Of a DNA stretch of 64,000 nucleotides, positions 34,608 to 43,483 are shown piece by piece. Both the position numbers and the translations under genes were made by a program. Positions within the stretch are counted from its first letter, which is position 1, and every line of letters begins with the position of its first letter. The DNA is from Butyrivibrio hungatei DSM 14810 (GTDB lineage Bacteria > Bacillota > Clostridia > Lachnospirales > Lachnospiraceae): contig NZ_FRDH01000003.1 of the NCBI RefSeq assembly GCF_900143205.1, positions 62,001-126,000 of the forward strand, read 5' to 3'. Below the pieces are notes generated by a model. The model saw nothing but the letters and a program-made list of their open reading frames with translations. It was not told where the DNA came from and searched no databases.

Positions 34608-35336
34608 GGACGGAGGTTGGGGCTCATTTTACTGTGATAGGGAGCATGCTATGGGGTGCCCGACCGCAGACCCACAGGCAGCTATCCTACAGTATATTAT
34701 TTTCGAATCTCTGAGAATTTTGCTTAGTTCATGAGCTTTTATTTTTCTTTTGAAATTCTGTTTTTGAAACACTGTCTGAGTCTTTGATGCCATTTTTGCT
34801 GTAAAGTTTTGTTTTGCCCTCATCAAGAAAACGATACTTTTCTATATGCTCATGCAGTTTTTGTTTAATACGCATGCTCTTGCTACAGACTTGCAGGGCG
34901 GAATTTATAATAAGTGGTCATAGGAGCTACGCTCCCATAACAGAAAAAGAGACGACTCTCCAAGCTAGCATGAGAGATCGTCTCTTTATTCTGTTAACAA
35001 AGCCCGCCAAAAGCGGGCGTGACCACTTATTATAAATTATTACCGCCCTGCTTCAAACAACGCAAACCGCATGCGTGTCAAAAACTGCTTATGAGCATAA
35101 GAAAATGGCGTTTTCTTGACAATCGTTCAAACCCAAAACTTTACAGACAAAAATGTGCTTCAAAGACGAGTTTGTTTCATAGAATTTCAAAAGAAAAATA
35201 AATGCCATGAACTGCAAAATCCGAAGGATGAGAAAAAATATACTGTAGGGTAGCTGCCTGTGGGTCTGCGGTCGGGCACCCCATAGCATGTTCCCTACCA
35301 CTAAAAAAAGTGAGCCCCAACCAACCTAGGGCTCAC
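34598..35336. other. Giant imperfect hairpin (~740 bp) capped by REP-like units
   Basis: Between the convergent kinase and small membrane protein genes, the left arm (about 34598-34920) is the reverse complement of the right arm (about 35020-35336) over nearly its whole length. Perfect blocks are 40 bases (34645-34684 with 35251-35290, GC-rich), 22 bases (34738-34759 with 35181-35202) and 28 bases with a four-base bulge (34893-34920 with 35020-35051). The ends are REP-like units, the right one with an internal deletion. The apex holds three hairpins: GGAGC/GCTCC at 34923-34935, a long one at 34938-34996 with a GAGACGA/TCGTCTC stem, and GCCCGC/GCGGGC at 35002-35018. Between blocks the arms have diverged. 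No convincing coding frame is present. It could be a structured RNA, a large non-autonomous mobile palindrome, or both. Confidence 0.85.
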
Positions 35337-35346
35337 TTTTTCTCAC

Positions 35347-35703
35347 TCAGTCTTTTTTGTGTCCTACTTTTTCAAGTGCACATTTGATGATGAGTCCTGC
35401 TCCAAGAACGATTGGAACAAATACTAAAAGTACATCGATGAGTGAAACATAACTAAAGTAAATTTCGGTGCCAAGCATTAGTGCAAGAACAAAAACAACT
35501 AATGATGCGATAAGGCATCCGATCGTGAATTTATTTTTCTTTACTACTACTGCAATGGCAGAAAGAATAAGAAGCACCAGAACTATAGCTGATGTATTAA
35601 CTCTGCCTATGCTGTAGAATCCAAATGATGTTATTCTCATCATCTTGAAAAGCATAAATAAACCAATACATACAAGTGCCCAACCAATATTTCTTTTTGT
35701 CAT
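35347..35703 (-). CDS. Small four-helix membrane protein (LiaF-TM-like)
   Basis: Membrane protein of 118 residues with four hydrophobic segments (about 8-22, 38-53, 60-80, 88-108) and a basic C-terminal tail VGHKKD. The pattern resembles the LiaF N-terminal membrane domain / DUF5668 type, a loose match. GGAGG lies nine bases upstream of the start. It stands alone, convergent with the giant hairpin and kinase gene. Function not known. Confidence 0.6.
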   Translation of the reverse strand: MTKRNIGWALVCIGLFMLFKMMRITSFGFYSIGRVNTSAIVLVLLILSAIAVVVKKNKFTIGCLIASLVVFVLALMLGTEIYFSYVSLIDVLLVFVPIVLGAGLIIKCALEKVGHKKD

Positions 35704-35959
35704 CTCACAGTACCTCCATATCTGTAAATATAAGTTTTCCCCTCAATAAAAAGTATAGATGAGAAACAACTATAACATAATACCTAACCATGCAAATTAA
35801 AGTCAATATATACCGTTTAGTGCGCAAAATATAAGCGATAAAACGCAAAACTATACCAAAAAGCTGTTTATATACATTTTATTATACTTTTAAGTTGAAT
35901 TTAGGTTGGCCATTCATAATGCACTCATAGCAAACAATTCATTTTTAAGGAGAAACACT
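35704..35959. other. AT-rich gap between divergent genes
   Basis: Very AT-rich 256 bases upstream of the surface lipoprotein gene and the small membrane protein gene. TATTATAC near 35880 may be part of a plus-strand promoter, but no convincing -35 was found. No hairpin or repeat is seen. Confidence 0.4.
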
Positions 35960-37475
35960 ATGAAAAAATTAGAAGTAAAAAAACTTATCCCATATGTAGG
36001 ACTTATGGTTATGTGTGCAACTGTTACAGGCTGTGTTCAACAGGCTGCTACGCAGTCAACAACAGATACTACTATTTCTACAGAAGATATAAGTAGCAAG
36101 GAAATAAATGAGATGCCTGAAGGCAAAGCTCCTGAGGATGCTCCTGAAAAGCCTGACGGAGAAGCTCCAAATGGAGAAAGGCCTGATGGTGCCCCAGAAA
36201 AGCCTGACGGAGAAGCCCCAGACGGTGCTCCAGGCGGCGGTTTTGGTGGAGGCGGAATGAGTAGTGCTGATATAGATTACTCAGGTGCTGTAGAGATTAC
36301 AAGCAGCGACTCTCAGAAAGGAAAAACTTATTCAAGCACCACAGCTGACGAATCAGCTCTTTTAATAGAAACTTCTGAAGACGTTACTATCACAGATGCT
36401 ACTGTTACTAAGACTGGCGACTCAGACGGCGGTGATAACTGCAACTTCTATGGTCTTAATGCAGCTGTTCTGGTAAAAGATGGCTCAACAACCACTATCA
36501 CAGGTGGCACTATCACATCTGACGCTGACGGAGCAAACGGTGTCTTTTCCTATGGTGGTAACGGTGGTCAAAACGGGTCTACCGGTGATGGAACAACAGT
36601 TAACATATCTGATACAGCGATCACCACAACTGGTGATGGTTCAGGCGGAATCATGACAACAGGCGGCGGTGTTACAAATGCCAAAAATCTTACAGTTACT
36701 ACAAGCGGTCAGTCATCTGCTGCCATTAGAACTGACAGAGGAGGCGGAACAGTCACTGTAGATGGAGGAACCTATACCACTAACGGTCTTGGCTCTCCTT
36801 CTATCTATTCAACTGCAGACATTACTGTTTCAAATGCAACACTAGTTTCAAACCTTTCAGAAGCAGTTTGTATTGAAGGTATGAACTCTATCACACTCAC
36901 AGACTGCGACATGACTGCAAACAATACTCAGATGAACGGAAATGCTACTTTCCTTGACTCTATCATGATCTACCAGTCAATGTCAGGTGACGCCGACAGC
37001 GGTACATCAACCTTTGATATGACAGGCGGGCTCACTTACAAGCAAAAATGGTCATGTATTCCATGTAACTAACACTAATGCTGTTATCAACCTTGAAAAC
37101 GTAAAGATCACAAATAAAGACTCTGACAATATTCTTCTTTCAGTATGTGACGATGGTTGGAGTGGTGCTGATAACATCGCAACACTAAATGCAGTAGATC
37201 AGACACTTGAAGGAACAATTCTTGTAGGCGATAATTCTACTCTTACACTTAATCTCACTAAGGGATCAAGCTTTACAGGAACAATAAGTGGAAAAATCAC
37301 TAATGCCAAAGGTGACACTGTTTCAACTGAGATTGGAGAAGTCAACGTAACTCTTGATAGCACAAGCACATGGACACTTACAGCTGATACATACATCACA
37401 TCATTTGATGGAAATATCTCAAATGTTGTATCTAACGGATATACTCTCTACGTAAACGGCGTAGCAATGAACTAA
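35960..37475 (+). pseudogene. Surface lipoprotein with carbohydrate-binding-type beta repeats, frameshifted
   Basis: The intact form would be about 504 residues. It has a lipoprotein signal peptide ending in TGC (Cys near residue 24), a Pro/Glu/Asp/Gly-rich spacer with EKPDGEAP repeats, a Gly-rich GGGFGGGG stretch, and then Thr/Gly-rich beta-helix-like repeats. The first frame stops at 37072 after an out-of-frame tail. From about 37025 the +1 frame continues GSLTSKNGHVFHVTNTNAV and runs to the TAA at 37475, so one extra G in GGCGGGCTCA at 37025-37029 explains the break. The start has AAGGAG seven bases upstream. Such proteins are common in Lachnospiraceae as carbohydrate-binding-domain lipoproteins. 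The break may be real or a sequencing error. Confidence 0.8.
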
Positions 37476-37490
37476 AATATATAACACAAA

Positions 37491-37517
37491 TGGGACGGTT
37501 TAAGCCGTCCCATTTTT
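37491..37517 (+). terminator. Terminator of the surface lipoprotein gene
   Basis: TGGGACGG pairs with CCGTCCCA around TTTAAG, followed by TTTTTTG. The stem contains GGGACGG, the same heptamer as the core of the repeat family, and it touches the single REP unit at 37518. Confidence 0.85.
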
Positions 37518-37547
37518 TGAGCCCTAACCTCCGTCCCTAGGGCTCAT
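37518..37547. repeat. Single REP-like unit
   Basis: One unit only, TGAGCCC and GGGCTCA around AACCTCCGTCCCTA, without an inverted partner. It lies between the terminator and the end of the asparaginase gene and overlaps its last codons region. It shows that single units exist as well as pairs. Confidence 0.85.
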
Positions 37548-38545
37548 TTTCTGACAGTCATTTCGCCTGCCATATTTATTGAATAATAATCTTTAATCTC
37601 TGAGCTGTTATCTGTCATGCCAAGGATCCACATGAGTTTGGTAAGAGCTGCTTCACTTGTCATATCGTGAGCTTCTAATGCTCCGATCTCGAGAGTTCTT
37701 TTACCAGTTTCATAGACGTCCATCTTGGAGCCTTCGTATCTGCACTGGGTTCCCACAACTACTGTCATTCCGCCCTTAATGAGCTTATCAAGGGTTCCGA
37801 TGAAGTCGTGCTTAACAAATGGCATACCGCCAATTCCATAGGCCTCAATATAAAGACCTTTGTAGCCCTGATCAGCAATACTTTCAAGGAAGCTCCTGTG
37901 AATACCTGGGAACATCTTGATCATGCAGACTTTATCAGAAAAAGTATTGGAAAGCTTGAAGATTCCGCTTCTTTCTGGAACTGCTTTCTCATCTATTGTC
38001 ATACCAAGGGAACTGATAGTAGCAATGTTTGGATAATTGATACTTTCAAAGGCATCAAAGCTAAGGGATCTTACTTTTGAAGCTCTGCAGCCCAGCATAA
38101 CTTTACGATTAAATGCCACAAATACGCCTGGAATCTGACTTGCTGCCATATGGATCGCACATCTGCAGTTCTCCATAGCATCCGCTATAGGATTGGTGAT
38201 AGATAGCTGAGAGCCAGTGATCACAACTGGTATACCAATGTTTCTAAGCATAAATGATAGCATTGATGAAGTATATGCAAGTGTATCTGTTCCATGGATC
38301 ACAACTATTCCGTCGTAATCATTTCTGCATTCGCTGATACGCTCTGCAAGTTTGCACCAGTCCTCAGGAAAAATATTGGCACTATCAAGGCTACAGAAAT
38401 CCTCTATCTCGATGTCAGTATCACCTGATACCATCTGTAGTTCTTTTTGCATGTCATATATAGATAACCCCGGGATCAGACCATTACTCTTCATGACTGC
38501 TGACAATGTGCCGCCTGTATTTATTATCAAGATCTTTTTACTCAC
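37544..38545 (-). CDS. ansA: L-asparaginase, type I (cytoplasmic)
   Basis: Hydrolyses asparagine to aspartate and ammonia, 333 residues, no signal peptide. The first catalytic motif is IINTGGTLS with Thr13 as the expected nucleophile; the second is VIHGTDTLAYTSSML with Thr-Asp and, further on, the Lys-containing region after VVITGSQ. Both are intact. Length and start (overlapping the preceding gene by eight bases) are normal. It is the second gene of a two-gene unit and ends beside a single REP unit. Confidence 0.93.
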   Translation of the reverse strand: MSKKILIINTGGTLSAVMKSNGLIPGLSIYDMQKELQMVSGDTDIEIEDFCSLDSANIFPEDWCKLAERISECRNDYDGIVVIHGTDTLAYTSSMLSFMLRNIGIPVVITGSQLSITNPIADAMENCRCAIHMAASQIPGVFVAFNRKVMLGCRASKVRSLSFDAFESINYPNIATISSLGMTIDEKAVPERSGIFKLSNTFSDKVCMIKMFPGIHRSFLESIADQGYKGLYIEAYGIGGMPFVKHDFIGTLDKLIKGGMTVVVGTQCRYEGSKMDVYETGKRTLEIGALEAHDMTSEAALTKLMWILGMTDNSSEIKDYYSINMAGEMTVRK

Positions 38546-38894
38546 GTTTATATCCCCTTAAAAGTTCCATCGCTTTTTTATAAGATGCCGCCATATCTGA
38601 CGGTCTCTGCACTTTATATCCTGAAATATTACTATCTGGTGAATAATCGCCAATGACTAATGCTTCATTTACTGAAACCTTAAAGTCTTCGCAATACTTC
38701 TGTATTGTAGTAAAAGATGCTCCCTCATTGCAAGTCAAAAACTCATCAAAGATATTTCCTAAAGAAGATGCCACCGCTTCTACGCTACTTACCCCGATAA
38801 CCCTAGCTTTATTTCTCTCTTTTAACATTCCAAGCTGCATCATCAAAATATCGTCTGGAGCCTTATCTACATCAACAAATATAAGTTTATACAT
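38538..38894 (-). CDS. Small HAD-like protein, function uncertain
   Basis: About 118 residues from the ATG at 38894 (MYKLIFVDVDKAPDD), with AGAGG ten bases upstream. The N-terminal LIFVDVDKAPDD and the C-terminal ALVIGDYSPDSNISGY look like reduced HAD phosphatase motifs I and IV, but the protein is about half the usual length, and the first Asp motif is atypical, so activity is doubtful. A longer frame to 39002 reads through the terminator of the upstream gene and is not believed. It overlaps the asparaginase start by eight bases. Confidence 0.55.
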   Translation of the reverse strand: MYKLIFVDVDKAPDDILMMQLGMLKERNKARVIGVSSVEAVASSLGNIFDEFLTCNEGASFTTIQKYCEDFKVSVNEALVIGDYSPDSNISGYKVQRPSDMAASYKKAMELLRGYKRE

Positions 38895-38966
38895 CCGGTA
38901 ATTACCTCTTTGACTGTATTCGATCGGCCATGTCAGCTTTGCTGCTAACACAGATTCCCTATTGGA

Positions 38967-39001
38967 TAAAAAAAGAATGCCACAAAGGGCATCCTTTTTC
39001 A
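38967..39001 (-). terminator. Terminator of the zinc-ribbon protein gene
   Basis: On the minus strand GGATGCC pairs with GGCATTC around CTTTGT, with T runs on the far side (TTTTTTT). It lies 23 bases after the stop of the 39024 gene. Confidence 0.8.
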
Positions 39002-39023
39002 AATCTTATCTAATGATCAGAAC

Positions 39024-39644
39024 TTAGTTTACAAATACATTTGCACGGTTATTGAAGTAATAACGGTTTACAAAGAACATAACAACTGAAACGATAAGCT
39101 GAAGGATCGTACTTGATGTAAATCCTGGAATTGATGTCATTACAGTAACAAGTAATGCATAGATAAGTGATAAAGCAAAGTTCAAAGCATAAAGTGCACA
39201 AACAAGCTTACCTGCATTAGCCTTACGCTTGATGATAGATATAGCAGCCATTACACCAACAACTGCAGTACCAAGTGTAAGAACACCTGCGATGGTATCA
39301 ATTGGCTTAAGCGCGCTGAAGTATGAATATACATCCTCTGCTGAAACCCCTACAGTGTTATAAACTGAACCTGTTAAAAATGCTATACCAGAAACAAGAT
39401 TTATAAGTGCTCCAACCCAAAGAACGAAGTATCCGAGGAAGTTAGCCCACTTCATTCCAAGTGGCTCCTGCTGAGGAACGTAGTTAAATGCTGAACCATC
39501 AACTGGTGCTCCCATAGGCTGACCGTTGTTTACAGGTGTCTGCTGAACTGGTGTTGCATTAACTACTGGTGTTACTGGATTACCGCAGTTTGGGCAAACC
39601 TGTGATCCTTCTGGAATCTGTGCTCCACATGTGTTACAATTCAT
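39024..39644 (-). CDS. Zinc-ribbon membrane protein
   Basis: Protein of 206 residues. The N terminus MNCNTCGAQIPEGSQVCPNCG carries a four-Cys zinc ribbon (two CxxC pairs); a Pro/Gln/Val-rich linker follows to about residue 60, and then four hydrophobic segments (about 67-90, 108-130, 142-165, 172-195). Such zinc-ribbon/membrane proteins are widespread in Firmicutes with no assigned role. It appears to be monocistronic. Confidence 0.8.
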   Translation of the reverse strand: MNCNTCGAQIPEGSQVCPNCGNPVTPVVNATPVQQTPVNNGQPMGAPVDGSAFNYVPQQEPLGMKWANFLGYFVLWVGALINLVSGIAFLTGSVYNTVGVSAEDVYSYFSALKPIDTIAGVLTLGTAVVGVMAAISIIKRKANAGKLVCALYALNFALSLIYALLVTVMTSIPGFTSSTILQLIVSVVMFFVNRYYFNNRANVFVN

Positions 39645-39939
39645 AATTTTTCTCTCTTTCCTATTTATAAGTTTCCTTTTGTTACGCTAACCGCAACATG
39701 TTTATCATAACGGAAATAAAATATTTTTTCAAGCAAAAACACAGTATCTGCATGCGATTGAACGCAACAATACCATATATTGAAACATTATTTTATATTC
39801 ACTCTTTATTTATACAATTTTAATTTCAGGCTATTTTGTCGGTATGTTAGTATATTTATTGAGGTTTTTCCGTTTTATTTTGCATAATTTTTCATTACAC
39901 AAGTCGCACTTATCAACCCATTTTTCATGGAGGTAACAT
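39645..39939. other. AT-rich divergent gap
   Basis: 295 bases between divergent zinc-ribbon and chemoreceptor genes. A half-palindrome ACGCTAAC occurs near 39683, like the arms of the GTTAGC operator, but it is single and not called a site. No other structure is seen. Confidence 0.4.
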
Positions 39940-41604
39940 ATGGAGGAAAAAAGTAAAATAACCTCGTTGCGTGTAATAATGAGCGGACTTGTAATGCTGG
40001 CTCTTATTCTTGTAGGTTCTATTGCTACTCTTATTGGCGTCATCAATCTTCGCCGTGGCATGGAAACCGAGGTCGAAACAGGTGTTAAGGCTGCATGCCA
40101 ATCTTATGCCATGGTACTTCAATATTCCACAGAAAACTTAGATAATCTTGAAAAGAACTTGAGTGATCAGACAGGTTATGACTATACCTTCTTTAAGGGT
40201 GATACCAGAGAAAGATCAAGTATCTCAGGCGTAGTAGGTACTAAGGCAGGAGATGCTGTAATTGCTTCTGTTCTTAAAGGAAAGCAGTCCTATCAAGCTC
40301 AAAACGTTGTGATCAATGGTGATAAATACTATGTAGCTTATGAGCCACTGATCGACAATGAAACTGGTGACGTTTATGGTATGGCTTTTGTAGGACTTAA
40401 GAAGATCAACATTTCAACTTACATTAATGACAGGATAAAGACCATGATCACTGTTGCTGGTCTCATTATCATTGCCTTTACTATCGCTACAGTATTCTAC
40501 GTACTTCAGATCATCAAGGCTATTGATGAAAATGTACAGGCTGTACGCCAGATGTCTACAGGTAATCTTGAAATTCACTTAAGCGATAAGGTTAAGAATA
40601 GAAAAGATGAACTTGGTGAAATGTCCAGCGCTCTCTTTGATATGGCCGAAAAGATCAGGAGCGTTATCGGAAATGCCAGAAACTCTTCTGATGAAGTTGA
40701 TGATTCTGCTGGATATCTTAGCGATACCGTTAATACAATATCTGAAACTGCAGAGCATGTAACTGTTGCTGTAGCTCAGGTTGCTACAGGAGCTTCTAGC
40801 CAGGCTGAATCCTTACAGGATGCTGTAGGTAGCGTAAGCGACATCAATGAAGCAATCGAGCTTATCACAGCTAATACAAAGGAAATGCAGGGACTTGCTG
40901 ATTCAATGCAGCAGAATTCTGTAGCCAGTCAGGAAAAGCTGGGTGAACTTAGAAAATCCACAAGAGAAAGCATTGAAGCCATCGATGGAATCGTTGAACT
41001 TATTGGTAATACCAATACTGCTGTAACAACCATTTCTGAAGCTGTTACTATCATCGATGCTATCGCTGCTCAGACCAATCTTCTTTCTCTCAATGCTAGT
41101 ATCGAAGCTGCAAGAGCTGGTGAAGCAGGAAAAGGCTTTGCAGTAGTTGCTGAAGAGATCCGTCAGCTGGCAGATCAGTCTGCAGAAGCTGCTAGAAATA
41201 TTCAGGAATCTATGAAGGGACTTGCTGCTGATTCTAATAAGACCATGGAAGAAGCTGGAAGTGTTCAGGAGATCATCAGTAATCAGCGCAGTACTATCCA
41301 CAGAACAATTGAGCAGGTTGATGCACTTATCGAAGACATCAACAGATCTATTGCTCTTACAGGTGAGATTGTTGCTAACGTTGATAAATCTGATCAGGCC
41401 AGCAAGGTTATCAGCGATGTTATCACTAACCTTTCATCTATCTCTCAGGAAAATGCGGCAAGCTCCGAGGAAACAAGGGCTTCAATGCAGGAACTTTCAG
41501 AGACAATGGAATCTGTATCACAGAAAGCAAACAACCTGAACAAGATAGCAAAGATCCTGGACGAAGAAATGGCGTTCTTCCAGATTGGAGCTACAACAGC
41601 TTAA
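39940..41604 (+). CDS. Methyl-accepting chemotaxis protein with Cache-type sensor
   Basis: Transmembrane chemoreceptor of 554 residues. Membrane segments lie at about 14-34 and 170-192, bounding an extracellular sensor of about 135 residues with a Cache-like pattern ([22 protein letters not shown]). A HAMP domain follows (about 193-245), then the signalling coiled coil, whose tip reads [20 protein letters not shown] and [18 protein letters not shown]. The start has GGAGG six bases upstream. No chemotaxis pathway genes are nearby. The gene ends just before a variant palindromic element. Confidence 0.95.
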   Translation: MEEKSKITSLRVIMSGLVMLALILVGSIATLIGVINLRRGMETEVETGVKAACQSYAMVLQYSTENLDNLEKNLSDQTGYDYTFFKGDTRERSSISGVVGTKAGDAVIASVLKGKQSYQAQNVVINGDKYYVAYEPLIDNETGDVYGMAFVGLKKINISTYINDRIKTMITVAGLIIIAFTIATVFYVLQIIKAIDENVQAVRQMSTGNLEIHLSDKVKNRKDELGEMSSALFDMAEKIRSVIGNARNSSDEVDDSAGYLSDTVNTISETAEHVTVAVAQVATGASSQAESLQDAVGSVSDINEAIELITANTKEMQGLADSMQQNSVASQEKLGELRKSTRESIEAIDGIVELIGNTNTAVTTISEAVTIIDAIAAQTNLLSLNASIEAARAGEAGKGFAVVAEEIRQLADQSAEAARNIQESMKGLAADSNKTMEEAGSVQEIISNQRSTIHRTIEQVDALIEDINRSIALTGEIVANVDKSDQASKVISDVITNLSSISQENAASSEETRASMQELSETMESVSQKANNLNKIAKILDEEMAFFQIGATTA

Positions 41605-41620
41605 CGGCTGTTGTAGGCGG

Positions 41621-41702
41621 AAGTGGACCTGTGGGGACGGGGTTAGTAGGCCATTTTTTCTTCGAAAAATGGCCCACTAACCCCGTCCCACAGGTCCACT
41701 TT
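41621..41702. repeat. Variant REPIN-like palindrome (second subfamily)
   Basis: An almost perfect hairpin of about 82 bases. Its unit has the same layout as the main family (outer stem, GGGACGG core, GGTTAG, short inner stem, T run) but with a different outer stem AAGTGGACCTGTG and inner GGCC in place of GGCTC. It sits between the convergent chemoreceptor and GH8 genes and can terminate both. Confidence 0.88.
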
Positions 41703-41711
41703 CGCTTTTTC

Positions 41712-42863
41712 TTACCACACCCTATAGTTTCCAGAAAGTGCCAGCAGCGCAAACATATAGAGGCAGTTGTCATAATATCTGCGTACACCTTTTCTAAGCG
41801 GCTGGTTCCAGAACCAGTTTACCCATCTTCTGGCTATTTCATAGTCGCTATCCTTTTCATCGCTATAAGGAACAGTAAGTGCGCTCTGAGCAATAGTAGC
41901 TACAAGTCCCACAGGATGAAGAACCGGCCTGTCTACAGGCGTTCCATCAACTTTGTAGGTGCATCTTACAGCTTCAAGATCTGTTCCAAAGAATTTCATC
42001 ATCTTAAGAGGAATAGCCAAAAGCTCTTTATCCTCTCCAAACCACACTGCTTCAAGCCCAATATTTGCAGCTGTTCTGTAGGCATCGCTAAAGAAATCCC
42101 CATAATATCCCCAAGGCAGCTCTTTATCCATAGGCGAACCATCAAAATTACCATATTCAGGGCTAAGTCCTGTTTCCTTGTGACAGGCTGTCTTCAAGTA
42201 CTCTCTGCTGGCTTTTGCTGCTTCCTTAAAGAATTCTCTGTCCTCTTCATAAGCCCAAAGAGCAAATAATTCATAAAAATGTGGCAGATGATACGATGGA
42301 TCCGTAAATGGACTTCCCGGCACAAATAAAATCTGCTTATTTTCATGATTCCACATTGGACAGCCTTCTCTTTTATCTTCACCCTTGTGGATGCAAGCCT
42401 TAAGTATCTCTTTGGCTTCTTTAGAATAGTTCATGATGCCTTCGCCATCTCCCCATCTGTGGGAAGCAAAGAAAAGAGCCATTGCAAAAAACTCTTCTCC
42501 ATCAGGAGCTGGTCCATATGCATTCTTGGTGCCATCAAGCTGACATGACCATGCAAAATAGCCTTCATTCTCGCCTTCTTCCATATACATGTACTTCTTG
42601 GCCCATTTCCAGATGCGGTCAAATTCCTCTTTCATATCAAGCTGAACACACATCATCATGCCATAGGACATTCCCTCTGTTCTGGCGTCATTATTACCGG
42701 TATCAACAAGATAACCCATATCCTTGTCTTCATGGTATATTCTCTCATTTTCATCATAAAAAAAGGTATTAACTGCCTCTTTTATCCTGGCAGCTATCTC
42801 TTCATCTGTCTTTCCTATCTCTTTAAAGAAATTTCTATAATTCTTACTTTCAAATGCCCCCAT
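41712..42863 (-). CDS. GH8 reducing-end xylose-releasing exo-oligoxylanase (Rex)
   Basis: Cytoplasmic GH8 enzyme of 383 residues that removes xylose from the reducing end of xylo-oligosaccharides (EC 3.2.1.156). It aligns by eye throughout with Bacillus halodurans Rex: RTEGMSYGMMMCVQLD (acid Glu63), GYFAWSCQLDGTKNAYGPAP, DPSYHLPHFYELF, DFFSDAYRTAANIGL (base Asp260), LHPVGL (His316, the residue that limits the product side in Rex) and the C-terminal RRYYDNCLYMFALLALSGN. There is no signal peptide. It is distant from the two xylan loci but complements GH120, which attacks from the non-reducing end. Confidence 0.93.
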   Translation of the reverse strand: MGAFESKNYRNFFKEIGKTDEEIAARIKEAVNTFFYDENERIYHEDKDMGYLVDTGNNDARTEGMSYGMMMCVQLDMKEEFDRIWKWAKKYMYMEEGENEGYFAWSCQLDGTKNAYGPAPDGEEFFAMALFFASHRWGDGEGIMNYSKEAKEILKACIHKGEDKREGCPMWNHENKQILFVPGSPFTDPSYHLPHFYELFALWAYEEDREFFKEAAKASREYLKTACHKETGLSPEYGNFDGSPMDKELPWGYYGDFFSDAYRTAANIGLEAVWFGEDKELLAIPLKMMKFFGTDLEAVRCTYKVDGTPVDRPVLHPVGLVATIAQSALTVPYSDEKDSDYEIARRWVNWFWNQPLRKGVRRYYDNCLYMFALLALSGNYRVW

Positions 42864-42997
42864 ATTCTTTTCCCTTCTTATATATCATTTTGATTATCTT
42901 CGCATTTTACCCAAAAATAATCTTCCCTTTATTTGCCATATTCTAGCCACTTTTTGCGTTTTCAGATCACTATTTTAAAAATAATAAAATTTAATTG

Positions 42998-43025
42998 TTG
43001 ACAATTCAATTATATTGTGTAAAAT
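42998..43025 (+). promoter_or_regulatory. Promoter of the thioredoxin gene
   Basis: TTGACA at 42998-43003 and TAAAAT at 43020-43025, 16 bases apart, 64 bases before the start codon. The -35 matches the consensus exactly. Confidence 0.65.
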
Positions 43026-43089
43026 ATAATTGTAATCAAAATTCAAACCACTACATATCATAATTAAGTAGACAAAGGAGATTATCGCT

Positions 43090-43407
43090 ATGGAATATAA
43101 ATTTACAGAAGCTAATTTCAATGAAGAAGTACTCGGCAGTGACATTCCAGTTTTAGTTGATTTCTACGCAGACTGGTGCGGACCATGTAAGATGATGATG
43201 CCTGTAGTTGAGAAGATGGCAGAAGTTTACGACGGCAAGATCAAAGTCGGAAAGATAAACTCTGATGAAGAAAATGCTCTTGCCGCAAAATACGGCATCA
43301 TGTCAATTCCAAGCTTCCTTATCTTTAAAAATGGCGAAGTTGTAGACAGTGCAACTGGTGCAATGCCTGCAGACGCTCTTGCCAAGAAGCTTGACGCAGT
43401 TTTATAA
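43090..43407 (+). CDS. trxA: Thioredoxin
   Basis: Disulfide reductase cofactor protein of 105 residues. Active site DWCGPCK with Cys30 and Cys33; the cis-Pro loop SIPSF near residue 75 is present. Length is standard. AAAGGAG lies eight bases upstream of the start. It is monocistronic, with a two-way terminator after it. No thioredoxin reductase is adjacent. Confidence 0.96.
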   Translation: MEYKFTEANFNEEVLGSDIPVLVDFYADWCGPCKMMMPVVEKMAEVYDGKIKVGKINSDEENALAAKYGIMSIPSFLIFKNGEVVDSATGAMPADALAKKLDAVL

Positions 43408-43441
43408 TTTGCCTTTTCCTATCTCCCCTTTATAAACATAT

Positions 43442-43481
43442 AAAAAGAGCTGGCGCGCATTTTATGCACGTCAGCTCTTTG
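43442..43481. terminator. Bidirectional terminator
   Basis: AAAAAGAGCTG pairs with CAGCTCTTT around an inner GCAT/ATGC stem; T runs follow on both strands. It separates the convergent thioredoxin and receptor-like genes. Confidence 0.8.
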
Positions 43482-43483
43482 CT

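Noticed and set aside
34629-34826. Open reading frame of 65 codons on the minus strand inside the left arm of the giant hairpin
   Set aside because: It lies wholly in the palindrome, has no ribosome site, and the paired arm gives a different unrelated frame; the inverted repeat explains the sequence better.
35089-35301. Open reading frame of 70 codons on the minus strand inside the right arm
   Set aside because: Same reasons: in the palindrome, no ribosome site, no recognisable family.
37020-37072. Programmed frameshift in the surface lipoprotein gene
   Set aside because: No slippery heptamer and no following stem or pseudoknot; a single base insertion is simpler.
39680-39690. Fourth GTTAGC-type operator upstream of the zinc-ribbon gene
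   Set aside because: Only one arm (GCTAAC) is present; chance match in AT-rich DNA cannot be excluded.
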